Below the pieces are notes generated by a model, which made no database searches, was not told the DNA's origin, and saw only the letters and a list, made by a program, of their open reading frames with translations. Below, in pieces: positions 23,799-32,189 of a stretch of DNA of 34,961 bases (positions are counted from its first letter, which is position 1; each line of letters starts with the position of its first letter). The translations under genes and the position numbers were made by a program. Source of the stretch: JAABRU01 sp050180235 (GTDB lineage Bacteria; Desulfobacterota; Desulfobacteria; Desulfobacterales; Desulfococcaceae); the NCBI GenBank assembly GCA_050180235.1, contig JBFXEJ010000064.1:1-34961 (forward strand), written 5' to 3'.

Positions 23799-24700
23799 CA
23801 GTATCCGAACTTTCTGAGCGATTTGGTATCTCTGCTCCAGTTTTTCTGCACCCGGACAAAGAGTTTCAGAAAAACCTGCACGCCCAGCATACGCTCAATG
23901 TCCTTGCGTGCACTTTCACCGATCAGCCGGAGTTTCTGCCCCTGTTTTCCGATGATGATACCCTTCTGTGAATCTTTTTCCACATGAATGGTGGCATGAA
24001 TCTTAACCAGTTTTTCTGTTTCGGAAAAGGATTCCACTGTCACGGCAGTGGAATAGGGAATTTCCTGACCTGTGAGCCGGAAAACCTTTTCACGCACCAT
24101 TTCGCCGACAATGAAACGCTCCGGCATGTCGGTAATGGCATCCTCGGGAAAAAGGGGCGGGCCTTCGGGCAGGATTTTTTCCATTTCATCGAGCAGCACA
24201 TCCACCATATCACCGCTGATGGCCGATACCGGAATCACGGTACGGAAGGGATAGGCAGAGTTCCAGCGTTCCATGACCGGCAGTATGGCGTTCTTTTTTA
24301 CCAGATCCGACTTGTTCAGCACCAAAATCACGGGACGGGTCTGTTTGAGCAGTTTTTCCACAATGATTTTTTCCGCATCAGGATCCGGTCTGGTCAAATC
24401 TGTTATAAAAACAATCAGATCCGCTTCTGACATTGAGGATAATGCAATATCCACCATCCGGACATTGAGTTCGCTTTTTGCCCTGTGAACTCCGGGTGTG
24501 TCAAGAAAAATCAGTTGGGATTTGGGCCGGTGCAGAATCCCCAGAATCCGGTTCCGGGTAGTCTGGGCCTTTTCGGATGTGATGGAGATTTTTTCTCCCA
24601 GCATCCGGTTCAGAAGGGTGGATTTTCCCACATTGGGTGCGCCGCCCAGCATCACAAATCCGGATCGGAATCCGGCATATTTTTCAAAATTATTGAGCAT
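23798..24700 (-). CDS. era: GTPase Era
   Basis: 300 aa with the full Era layout. The G1 P-loop is GGAPNVGKST (about 19-28; the usual GRPNVGKST has Ala here). G3 is FLDTPGVHRAKSELN, G4 is LNKSDLV. The C-terminal KH domain (GIIIGKQGQKLRLIGESARK, about 252-271) binds 16S rRNA. Era chaperones 30S subunit maturation. It overlaps engB by 11 bp upstream and the ATP-grasp gene downstream, so the three are one operon. Confidence 0.96.
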   Translation of the reverse strand: MLNNFEKYAGFRSGFVMLGGAPNVGKSTLLNRMLGEKISITSEKAQTTRNRILGILHRPKSQLIFLDTPGVHRAKSELNVRMVDIALSSMSEADLIVFITDLTRPDPDAEKIIVEKLLKQTRPVILVLNKSDLVKKNAILPVMERWNSAYPFRTVIPVSAISGDMVDVLLDEMEKILPEGPPLFPEDAITDMPERFIVGEMVREKVFRLTGQEIPYSTAVTVESFSETEKLVKIHATIHVEKDSQKGIIIGKQGQKLRLIGESARKDIERMLGVQVFLKLFVRVQKNWSRDTKSLRKFGY

Positions 24701-25283
24701 TTTCGCTGACCACCTTTTCTATGGCATGCCATACATCCTCAGTTCCCTGCCGGGATTTGGCGGAAAAAAGTATCATTTCTGAAGATGGCAGGGACAGAGC
24801 CTTTGCGATCATGGCACGCTGCTGATTCTGTCTGTTTTTGGAAAATTTGTCCGCTTTGGTGAGAACCGGTATGGCATGGATATGATACTGCCCCAGCCAG
24901 GCCATAAAATCCATTTCATACTGCCCCGGTATCCGCCGGATATCCATCAGCAGCACAACTGCGCGCAGATTTTCCCTTTTGGAAAGATAGGTTTCAATCA
25001 TCGGAACCCATTCTTTTCTGACAGACAGGGAAACCTTTGCATAACCGTAACCAGGCAGATCCACAAAAGAAACCTGATCATTTATCAGAAAAAAATTCAC
25101 CAGTTGCGTCTTTCCGGGCGTGGAACTGGTCTTGACCAGATTTTTCCGGCTGACCAGAGTGTTGATCAGAGAGGATTTTCCCACATTGGAACGGCCCGCA
25201 AACGCGACTTCGGGAAAATCCCCGGGCGGATACTGGGGCGGCTTTACTGCACTGGTGACAAATACTGCGGATTTTACTTTCAT
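24690..25283 (-). CDS. engB: Ribosome biogenesis GTPase EngB (YsxC/YihA)
   Basis: 197 aa, the normal length for EngB. The P-loop GRSNVGKS is at residues 30-37, with STPGKTQLVNFF (switch I), VDLPGYGYAKVS (G3) and LTKADKFS (G4). It assists 50S subunit assembly. The last codons overlap the era start. Upstream lies a repeat-rich 260-bp gap with a 14-bp minisatellite, so expression may depend on read-through from the aminotransferase gene or on a promoter near the repeats. Confidence 0.95.
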   Translation of the reverse strand: MKVKSAVFVTSAVKPPQYPPGDFPEVAFAGRSNVGKSSLINTLVSRKNLVKTSSTPGKTQLVNFFLINDQVSFVDLPGYGYAKVSLSVRKEWVPMIETYLSKRENLRAVVLLMDIRRIPGQYEMDFMAWLGQYHIHAIPVLTKADKFSKNRQNQQRAMIAKALSLPSSEMILFSAKSRQGTEDVWHAIEKVVSENAQ

Positions 25284-25322
25284 TATGGTTTCCGGTACTG
25301 GTTCTGGGTACTGGTTTCATTC

Positions 25323-25412
25323 GCAGGGTGGGTAAAGCGGAGCGAAACCCACCACCTTTTGAGAATCGCAACATCTCAATGGCGGGTTGCGCTACCGCTT
25401 CACCCGCCCTAC
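25323..25412. repeat. Inverted repeat (GGGTGGGTAAAGCGG type)
   Basis: The left arm at 25323-25354 (GCAGGGTGGGTAAAGCGG...) is mirrored by the right arm at 25379-25412 (...CCGCTTCACCCGCCCTAC). The whole can fold as a long hairpin ahead of engB. Confidence 0.7.
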
Positions 25413-25430
25413 AGACTGACACCTGAAATC

Positions 25431-25562
25431 TGTTCACTGACAACTGTTCACTGACAACTGTTCACTGACAACTGTTCACTGACAACTGTTCACTGACAAC
25501 TGTTCACTGACAACTGTTCACTGATAACTGTTCACTGATAACTGTTCACTGACAACTGTTCA
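25431..25562. repeat. 14-bp tandem repeat (minisatellite)
   Basis: Nine full copies of TGTTCACTGACAAC (two with TGATAAC) and a partial tenth. The last copies encode the final residues and stop (NSCQ-stop) of the aminotransferase. The unit is not a multiple of three. Confidence 0.9.
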
Positions 25563-26700
25563 GATATTTTTCCAGTCTGTTCAGTCCCTCTTCAATATTT
25601 TCCAAAGAATTCGCATAGGAAAAACGCAGATAGCCCTCCCCGTTTCTGCCAAAATCAATGCCCGGAGCCACACCCACCCGTGCCTTTTCCAGAATGTCAA
25701 AGGCCAGTTTGTAGGAGTCATGGGAAATATGCTTTGCATTGGCAAAGACATAAAAGGCGCCGGTCGGTTCCACGGTAATGCCCAGCCCCATTTCCCGGAG
25801 GCGGCGGATCATATATATCCTCCGTTCGTTGTAAATCCTTTTCATCCGCGCCACATCTTCCCCGGCTTCCCTGAGTGCGGCCACACCCGCACACTGTATC
25901 ATGGCATTGGGGGATATGAAAAAATTCTGCTGAATCTTCTGAATGGGACGGATAAAGGGTCTGGGTGCAATCAGATATCCGAGGCGGAGACCGGTCATGG
26001 CATACAGTTTGGAAAATCCGTTGAACACAATGGCGTTTTCCGTAAATTCCAGAATGGAATGCTCTTTTCCCTCATATACCAGACCGTGATAGATTTCATC
26101 TGAAATCACAAAAGGCCCGTCCGGCCCGGACAAATCCGCAATGGCCTGCATCCGCTCTGCGGAAAGCAGGTTGCCTGTGGGATTGGAAGGGGAATTTATG
26201 AAAATGCCCTTTGTCCGCTCTGTGATTTTCTCCCGGATGGCTTCGGGGCGGTACTGAAATCCGTCTTCCTCATAAACAGGAACCCTGACCGGCACACCAT
26301 CCATAAATTTGATAAAATTGGGATAACAGGCATAATGCGGATCTGAAATAATGACTTCATCACCGGGATTGAGCATGGCAGCAAACAGACTGAATATGAC
26401 CGGAGATGTCCCGGATCCAATCACCACCTGATCCGGCTGAACCTTTACACCGTATGTGCTGAGGTAATATTCACAGATGGCCTCCCGCAGATCAGGCATT
26501 CCCAGACTGTGGGTATAATGGGTATGACCGTTTTCCAGAGCTTTGCAGCAGGCGGCCTTGACACATGCGGGTGTGTCAAAATCCGGCTCGCCCACTTCCA
26601 GATGGATGACGTGAATTCCTGCCCGTTCCATTTCATGTGCCTGCTCCAGCACATCCATTACGATAAAAGAGGTGATACCGTCAAGCCGTTTTGCAATCAT
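25546..26700 (-). CDS. Class I/II PLP-dependent aminotransferase
   Basis: 384 aa from ATG 26700 (MIAKRLDGITSFIVMDVLEQ). A purine-rich but weak ribosome-binding site lies upstream, and an extra 25 residues in frame are discarded. Fold type I features are HLEVGEPDFDTP near the N-terminus, NSPSNPTGNLLSAE, SDEIYHGLVYEG, and the PLP lysine in NGFSKLYAMTGLRLGYL. It resembles the aspartate/alanine aminotransferase subgroup, and the exact amino donor is not predictable. Its coding end runs into the 14-bp minisatellite. It is divergent from prfB. Confidence 0.9.
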   Translation of the reverse strand: MIAKRLDGITSFIVMDVLEQAHEMERAGIHVIHLEVGEPDFDTPACVKAACCKALENGHTHYTHSLGMPDLREAICEYYLSTYGVKVQPDQVVIGSGTSPVIFSLFAAMLNPGDEVIISDPHYACYPNFIKFMDGVPVRVPVYEEDGFQYRPEAIREKITERTKGIFINSPSNPTGNLLSAERMQAIADLSGPDGPFVISDEIYHGLVYEGKEHSILEFTENAIVFNGFSKLYAMTGLRLGYLIAPRPFIRPIQKIQQNFFISPNAMIQCAGVAALREAGEDVARMKRIYNERRIYMIRRLREMGLGITVEPTGAFYVFANAKHISHDSYKLAFDILEKARVGVAPGIDFGRNGEGYLRFSYANSLENIEEGLNRLEKYLNSCQ

Positions 26701-27018
26701 ATTAAGTTCTTCTTTCTTCCGGTTTTGAAACTGTTCCGTTTCTGTCTTTGTCGCAGAACTGATATGATAGCACATATTTCAGACAGATGAAAGAAAAGAA
26801 TTTAAGGTAATGGCCTTTTTTTGTATTTTCAGATTTTATATATTGCATTTATGCGGCAAATCAGTTAATCTGAAATGTTTACAGAAATGAATCAGCCTGC
26901 CGGCTGCAAACTTATGGAAGCGCAAAATCCGCTTTTTTGCAAAACAGCGTTATGACACAGGAGGCAGGCTGAATCAGCAAAAATTCACAGCAGAATATTA
27001 TTCATCGGAGGAAAAAAA
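26701..27018. other. Divergent intergenic region with possible prfB leader hairpin
   Basis: This gap separates the aminotransferase from prfB. It contains an imperfect inverted pair, CAGCCTGCC (26893-26901) and GGCAGGCTG (26963-26971), enclosing about 60 nt ahead of prfB. No convincing promoter or gene was identified. Confidence 0.3.
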
Positions 27019-28120
27019 ATGGTTATTGAACTGAAACAGACGTTAAAAGAACTTCACCGCCAACTGGAAAATTTAAAGGAGTATCTTTGACCTGGCCGCA
27101 AAGGAAAAACGGCTGGAGGAAATTGAAAAGATTATCTCCAAAGAGGGATTCTGGGACAACCCGGAAAACAACAAAATCATCCTGAAGGAACGATCAGTCA
27201 TCACGGACACGGTTGAGGCATTCAACCGTCTGCACAGTGAACTTGAAGACAGCGAAACACTGCTGGAAATGGCACGGGAAGAGGATGATCCGGAAGCTGA
27301 AAAAGAGGCCGCCGGACAGATTCAGGAGATGGAAAAACAGATACACCAGTATTCTCTGGATCTGATGCTTGACGGAGAAAATGATCAGAACAACGCGATT
27401 GTTTCCATCAACGCGGGCGCAGGCGGAACCGAGGCTCAGGACTGGGCTGAAATGCTGTTCCGGATGTACAGCAGATGGGTGGAGCGCAAGGGGTTCAAAA
27501 GTGAACTCATTGATCTGCAGCCCGGAGATGAGGCCGGAATCAAAAGCGCAACCTTTACTGCTGAAGGGAAATATGCCTACGGTTATCTCAAATCGGAAAA
27601 AGGGGTTCACCGGCTGGTGAGAATTTCTCCTTTTAACGCGGGCGGCAAGCGCCATACTTCCTTTGCATCGGTGTTCGTATATCCGGAACTGGACAATGAA
27701 ATAGTGATTGAAATCGAAGACAAAGACCTGCGCGTTGATGTGTTCCGGGCCAGCGGTTCCGGGGGACAGCATGTGAACAAAACAAGCAGCGCCATACGCA
27801 TTACCCATCTGCCCACCGGACTTGTGGTTCAGTGCCAGCAGGAAAAATCACAGCACCGTAACAGGGATATGGCCATGAAGGTGCTGCGCTCCAGAATTTA
27901 TGATTATGAAAAACGCAAGCAGGATCAGAAAATGCAGGAAGTCAATGATGCCAAGGATGATATTGCCTGGGGCAACCAGATCCGCTCCTATGTGCTTCAT
28001 CCCTACCAGATGGCAAAAGATCACCGCATTGGCATGGATATTGGCAATGTATACGGTGTACTGGATGGTGAAATTGATCCTTTTATTGAGGGTGTGCTGA
28101 TGTCTCGCAGAACATCCTGA
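27019..28120 (+). CDS. prfB: Peptide chain release factor 2, programmed +1 frameshift
   Basis: RF2 reads UAA and UGA stops. Translation starts at ATG 27019 (CGGAGG upstream) and reaches an in-frame TGA at 27088-27090 after 23 codons. The context AAGGAG-TATCTTTGAC is the classic RF2 slip site: an internal Shine-Dalgarno, CTT, then TGA C. Skipping one base (27088) continues as DLAAKEKRLEEI to the stop at 28120, for 366 aa in total. The peptidyl-hydrolysis motif GGQ is at 248-250 (GSGGQHVNKTSSAIR), within two residues of the E. coli position. The frameshift provides autoregulation by RF2 level. Confidence 0.97.
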
Positions 28121-28152
28121 GTCTGTCCGCAGGAAATCAGGAATTGACAGCA

Positions 28153-28254
28153 GTGCTTTGTCAACTTTGATTTTATGAGCTGAAGTGTAAAAAAAACCGG
28201 ATTTTTTGGAAAAATCCGGTTTTTGCAACTCACAGATTCAGGGCAGGCAGACTA
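28153..28254. mobile_element. Family C terminator-carrying element, copy 3
   Basis: 102 bp, nearly identical to 11552-11654 and 16145-16247, with the same AAAACCGGATTTTTT hairpin. It lies 32 bp after prfB. TTA follows on the right but not on the left. Confidence 0.75.
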
Positions 28255-28266
28255 TTACATAAACAA

Positions 28267-28415
28267 TTTATTTTTTTATATAATCAGGTGTCGGATTACG
28301 CTGACGCTAATCCGACCTACAAGTAATAACTATTTTAAATTATAATAATAAGTAGGTCGGATTAGCGTAAGCGTAATCCGACACGGTGATTTTGATAATA
28401 TAAAAACTAAATTGG
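28267..28415. repeat. REP-like inverted pair inside a larger inverted-repeat element
   Basis: Arms of about 33 bp at 28288-28320 and 28352-28384 (core GTCGGATTACGCTGACGC) are inverted copies. They are enclosed by imperfect outer ends of CAATTTATTTTT type. Further single copies of the core occur at about 29099-29127 and 30543-30572. Confidence 0.7.
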
Positions 28416-28427
28416 TCGTGCAGTAGT

Positions 28428-28520
28428 CATTCCCGCGCAAGCAGGAATCCATTAATTTCAAATGTTTCCGGATACCGGCTTCTGCTGGTATGACGGTGCC
28501 GCCCAAGATGAGTTAGGATA
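28428..28520. repeat. 93-bp dispersed repeat abutting the HD-domain gene
   Basis: GTCATTCC...GGAATCC, then GTTTCCGGATACC and GGTATGACGG. A related copy lies at 30634-30731. It ends directly at the ribosome-binding site of the next gene. Confidence 0.65.
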
Positions 28521-28521
28521 T

Positions 28522-29070
28522 ATGAATCCCATTGATCTGATTGAGGAATTTTACAGGCCAGGCTCCCGTGTGCATGAGATCATGGTCACTCATGCCAGAC
28601 TGGTTGCGCGGCGGGCTTTGGATGCGGCACGGCAGGTTTCACATCTGAATCCGGATTTCGCATTTATTGAGGAAGCCGCGATGCTCCATGATATAGCCAT
28701 GTTCATGACCAATATGCCTGAGATGGGATGCTATGGTATGCACTCCTATATCTGTCACGGAATTCTGGGCAGGAAACTGCTGGAGGAAAAAGGACTGCCC
28801 CGGCACGCGCTGGTCTGTGAACGCCATATCGGCACAGGCATAATGATTTCGGATATTCAGAAACAGTATCTGCCTCTTCCCCTGCGCGATATGCAGCCGC
28901 AAACTCTGGAAGAGGAGATTATAGCATATGCTGACAAATTCTATTCCAAAAACCCTGAGACCATTTTCCGTGAACACAGCGCAGAAGATGTTCTCCGTAA
29001 ACTGGAAAAATACGGTAAGGAAAAAGTGGCAAAATTCAGTAAATGGGATCAGCGTTTTGGTTTAAAGTAG
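28522..29070 (+). CDS. HD-domain protein, probable phosphohydrolase
   Basis: 182 aa. ATG 28522 is preferred (TTAGGA upstream), because the 20 extra residues back to 28462 lie in a dispersed repeat. The metal-binding HD pattern is visible: His in VHEIMVTHARLVARRAL, HD in EEAAMLHDIAMFM, further His in GMHSYICHG and CERHIGTGIM, and the closing Asp in IAYADKFYSKNP. HD proteins hydrolyse nucleotides or other phosphate esters, and the substrate here is unknown. Soluble. The stop codon TAG is the first base triplet of a hairpin repeat that likely serves as terminator. Confidence 0.82.
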   Translation: MNPIDLIEEFYRPGSRVHEIMVTHARLVARRALDAARQVSHLNPDFAFIEEAAMLHDIAMFMTNMPEMGCYGMHSYICHGILGRKLLEEKGLPRHALVCERHIGTGIMISDIQKQYLPLPLRDMQPQTLEEEIIAYADKFYSKNPETIFREHSAEDVLRKLEKYGKEKVAKFSKWDQRFGLK

Positions 29071-29094
29071 AACAGGCTTCCAGCCTGTTCATAA
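29068..29094 (+). terminator. Hairpin repeat after the HD gene
   Basis: TAGAACAGGCTTCCAGCCTGTTCATAA has an 8-bp stem. A near-identical copy (AACAAGCTTCCAGCTTGTT) lies at 29421-29446, so it is a dispersed hairpin. Confidence 0.5.
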
Positions 29095-29164
29095 AATTGT
29101 AGGTCGGATTAGCGCAGACGTAATCCTGCAACCTGTTATACCGCCGGAATAGTCCCACAACTTA

Positions 29165-29401
29165 GGTGATTTCCATTAAAGATTATACCAAATCTCTATT
29201 GAATTTATACAATAAAAATATTTTTTCTGTTTAATTACAAGAAGTTGCTATTTTTAAAAGCATGTCTTCACTGGCGATTCGGTATTATACCGTTTTTCGT
29301 AGGGTGGGCACGGCTTTTTGTGCCCGCCGTCCTGCTGAAACGGTGGGCACAAAAAGCCGTGCCCACCCTACAATATGTTACATTTTTTCATGGAAATCGC
29401 C
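29165..29401. mobile_element. Family A element carrying a nested family G insertion
   Basis: Outer ends GGTGATTTCC...GGAAATCGCC with TTA on both flanks (29162-29164, 29402-29404). At 29186-29284 a 99-bp family G element (TACCAAATC...GATTCGGTA) is inserted and flanked by TTA (29183-29185, 29285-29287). The copy at 15904-16039 has the uninterrupted sequence ATTATACCGTTTTTCG. Confidence 0.85.
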
Positions 29402-29510
29402 TTAAGTTGAAACAGTGCAGTAGAACAAGCTTCCAGCTTGTTCATAAGCCGCTGCACAAACTGGAAGTCTATGCTGCTTTTTCTTATTTCCGGACAAAAG
29501 GAGAATGTTT

Positions 29511-30503
29511 ATGAAGACAGAATGGAATCCCGGAAAACTGCTTGAAATGTCAGGCTATTACTGGAAAACCTGCACTCTGCATGCGGCAGTGAAACTGGAT
29601 GTCTTTACCATCATCGGTGAAAATCAGATGACATCTGCTGAAATTGCCGGAAAAATCAGCGCAGATGAGGAGGCCATGACCCGGCTGCTCAATGCGCTCT
29701 GCGCCCTGGAACTTTTGTGCAAAAAAGAGGAAAAATTTGCCAACACACCTGCAGCCATTTCTTTTCTTTGCAAAAATTCCCACTCCTATCTCGGTTATAT
29801 GATCATGCACCATCATCATCTGGTGGAATCCTGGTCCCGGCTGGATGAGGCTGTGAAAACCGGGAAATCTGTGCGATCCAGCGTTGTTCACGGTGATGAG
29901 GAAATACGGGAGAGTTTTCTGATGGGCATGTTCAACATGGCAATGAATCTGGCGCCCCGGCTGGTTCCGGTCATTGATCTTTCCGGCAGGCATCATCTGC
30001 TGGATATGGGCGGAGGCCCCGGAACCTATGCCATCCATTTCTGCCTTGCCAATCCCCGGCTTCGGGCCACAGTGTTTGATTTGCCCGGCACAGAACCCTT
30101 TGCCCTTAAAACCATTGCAAAATTCGGTCTTTCGGAACGGATAGATTTTATGCCCGGAAATTATCTGGAAGACGAAATTCCGGGAAAATACGATGCGATC
30201 TGGCTTTCCCATATTCTTCACGGAGAAGGGCCGGAAGCCTGCCGCATGATGATACGCAAGGCTGCGGACGCACTGGAACCGGGCGGAATGATATTTATCC
30301 ATGAATTCATTCTGCGCAACAGTGCTGACGGGCCACTGTTTCCCGCTCTTTTTTCCCTGAATATGCTGCTGGGAACCTCCGGAGGCCGGGCCTATACAGA
30401 AAAGCAGATTTCAGAAATGCTGGAGGATGCAGGGGTAAAAAACATTCACCGGATTGCTGCTGAAACCCCCAATGATTCAGGAATCATTGGGGGCAGGATG
30501 TAG
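29511..30503 (+). CDS. SAM-dependent O-methyltransferase (acetylserotonin OMT-like)
   Basis: 330 aa. The start at 29511 is 7 nt after AAGGAG, and the ATG at 29505 is too close to it. The N-terminal winged-helix dimerisation domain (LHAAVKLDVFTII...TSAEIAGKISADEEAMTRLL) is followed by the methyltransferase fold with the SAM-binding loop LLDMGGGPGTYAI (about residues 163-175), VFDLPGTEPFA, and SHILHGEGPEACRMM. This is the Methyltransf_2 family, which methylates hydroxyls on aromatic or polyketide substrates. The substrate is unknown, and there is no biosynthetic cluster around it. The last codons contain a 13-bp perfect hairpin. Confidence 0.9.
   Translation: MKTEWNPGKLLEMSGYYWKTCTLHAAVKLDVFTIIGENQMTSAEIAGKISADEEAMTRLLNALCALELLCKKEEKFANTPAAISFLCKNSHSYLGYMIMHHHHLVESWSRLDEAVKTGKSVRSSVVHGDEEIRESFLMGMFNMAMNLAPRLVPVIDLSGRHHLLDMGGGPGTYAIHFCLANPRLRATVFDLPGTEPFALKTIAKFGLSERIDFMPGNYLEDEIPGKYDAIWLSHILHGEGPEACRMMIRKAADALEPGGMIFIHEFILRNSADGPLFPALFSLNMLLGTSGGRAYTEKQISEMLEDAGVKNIHRIAAETPNDSGIIGGRM
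30466..30493 (+). terminator. Perfect hairpin inside the last codons of the methyltransferase gene
   Basis: CCCCCAATGATTC / GAATCATTGGGGG, a 13-bp stem with a 2-nt loop, ends 8 bp before the TAG. It encodes PNDSGIIGG. No U-tract follows immediately. Confidence 0.5.
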
Positions 30504-30507
30504 TACA

Positions 30508-30731
30508 TAACCAATTTATTTTTTTGTGTTATCAAAATCACTGTGCCGGATTACGCTGACGCTAATCCGGCCTTCTTATTATCTCACCTTACGCAGCCTC
30601 TCCAAAAAAATCAGAAAATTACCCGCTTTCACCGTCATTCCGGCAAAAACCGGAATCCGGTATTCTCAAGGGTTTCCGGATACCTGCTTTCATCGGTATG
30701 ACGGCAGTGCGCAATGTGAGCTTCCAGGATG
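30508..30731. repeat. Composite of dispersed repeats
   Basis: This gap combines a CAATTTATTTTTTTG end like that at 28267, a REP-like palindrome (30543-30572), and a copy of the 93-bp repeat (30634-30731). No gene. Confidence 0.6.
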
Positions 30732-30761
30732 ACCGGAATATGCGGATGCCTGAAAAAAAAC

Positions 30762-32189
30762 TCAGGGTTCAATATCCATTGTGGGAAAAAGTCCCTTCAG
30801 CTCTCCTCTCGGATAGGGCTGGATGATATTGAAAGAAATGTTCTGGCCTTTCTGTGCATGTCCTCTGCGGGATTCGTCTCCGTCATAAAGGGCTCCGTTG
30901 GCTTCCAGAATGTGCTTAATCCTGTGCCGGAACGCATTCACAAAAGACTCTCCGTTACCTTTGAACCGCATGTTCCCCATCGTGATTCCGTCTTTGATCC
31001 TGGAAAGTCTTTCCAATGGTATGCTGTGTTCTGCTAAATCCGCCTGGGTACGGATATAGCCCCAGACCAGATGTCTGCCCGGAACTGTCACCGCTTCTGT
31101 GAGGTCCATAATGGTATGGGGCATGATAATGCATTCATCTCCCACAGTAAGCGGAAAGTCGGCCTTTCCCTGCAGAAAGGAATTGAAACCTGTAAAAACC
31201 TTATTTCCCATATTTGCATAAATAATGGTTGCACCATGTGCTGTCACATTGCATCCCTCCAGACGGGAAAAGCTGATATAACAGTTTTCCTGTGCATTGG
31301 CCCCGCGTCCAAGCCATGCGGATTCCAGATAGGCCCTCTGGGATACAAGAACATTTTCACTGATATGGTTTTTTCCTTTCCACACACTGTAGCGGTTGAT
31401 GGAAGCTCCTCTGGGAATGTCTTTGATGGGAGATTCCAGGTTCACCACATCATAAAGTTTCTGGAAATCAGGTTTCCGGTCTTCGACAAAATCCATAAAC
31501 ATGCCCATCGCACCTTTGCCGGGTTCAAATGCAATATACCGGTTATGCAGGATATCCTTGTCAAAAAGATAATTGAACTCGAAATCATTGTGCCTGACCC
31601 AGACCCGTCCGGATTCCACTTCCTGATGGGACAGTTCCCCTGCCTGCACATAGGAATAGGTTCCCACCCGGCAGTCATGAAGACTTGTAAGATCAACAGT
31701 GGAAAATGGTTCCAGAAAACATCCTTCCACCGGGGAACCGTGAATATTGGCATAGGGGGCAGAAGCTGAGTTTTTAATCAGAAAGAGTTCCAGTTTTTCC
31801 GGATTATGCGAAAAATTGTGAACCAGTGTTTTGATGAGAAGGCTGTTTTCGATCCGGATTATTTCATCATCTTCAACAGTAAAAGACTTGCCGTCCAGCA
31901 AAATCTTATTCCCTTTTTCTTTCAGTTCGTCTCCCCGGATATCGCATTTGTAAAGAATGGAATTATCCACCCGGCACCGCCCCAGAAAATAACTTCCCGC
32001 GAGGTTGGAATGGCTGAAATGAAAATGAATGGGATGATTTGACCATATACCGTAAAATGCGTAAAATTTCAGAAGGTTCTCCGGTGAAACAATATCCGTC
32101 ATATACGGCCCCACATCAGTTCCTGAATGACGCAGGTTGATATTCACACGTCCGATAATGCGATCCCTCAGTTTTGCCAGTTCCCTCAT
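30762..32189 (-). CDS. Left-handed beta-helix (hexapeptide-repeat-like) protein
   Basis: 475 aa from ATG 32189, placed 6 nt after AAGGAG. The upstream in-frame ATGs lie within or before that site. The protein consists of repeating short beta-strand turns with small residues (NSILYKCDIRG, DCRVGTYSYVQAG, SQRAYLESAWLGRGANAQENCYIS, GCNVTAHGATIIYANMGN), as in acyl/nucleotidyl-transferase hexapeptide folds. The C-terminal part is helical (IPLERLSRIKD...RHRIKHILEANGALYDG). It resembles the DUF4954-type sugar-nucleotidyltransferase-like proteins known from Bacteroidetes and sulphate reducers. The enzymatic role is not established. It stands alone, with its 3' end facing the methyltransferase. Confidence 0.72.
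   Translation of the reverse strand: MRELAKLRDRIIGRVNINLRHSGTDVGPYMTDIVSPENLLKFYAFYGIWSNHPIHFHFSHSNLAGSYFLGRCRVDNSILYKCDIRGDELKEKGNKILLDGKSFTVEDDEIIRIENSLLIKTLVHNFSHNPEKLELFLIKNSASAPYANIHGSPVEGCFLEPFSTVDLTSLHDCRVGTYSYVQAGELSHQEVESGRVWVRHNDFEFNYLFDKDILHNRYIAFEPGKGAMGMFMDFVEDRKPDFQKLYDVVNLESPIKDIPRGASINRYSVWKGKNHISENVLVSQRAYLESAWLGRGANAQENCYISFSRLEGCNVTAHGATIIYANMGNKVFTGFNSFLQGKADFPLTVGDECIIMPHTIMDLTEAVTVPGRHLVWGYIRTQADLAEHSIPLERLSRIKDGITMGNMRFKGNGESFVNAFRHRIKHILEANGALYDGDESRRGHAQKGQNISFNIIQPYPRGELKGLFPTMDIEP

Noticed and set aside
25431..25562. CRISPR array
   Set aside because: The 14-bp units are contiguous with no spacers, so this is a minisatellite.
26889..26974. Riboswitch ahead of prfB
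   Set aside because: Only one imperfect inverted pair is visible, and it matches no riboswitch class that I know.
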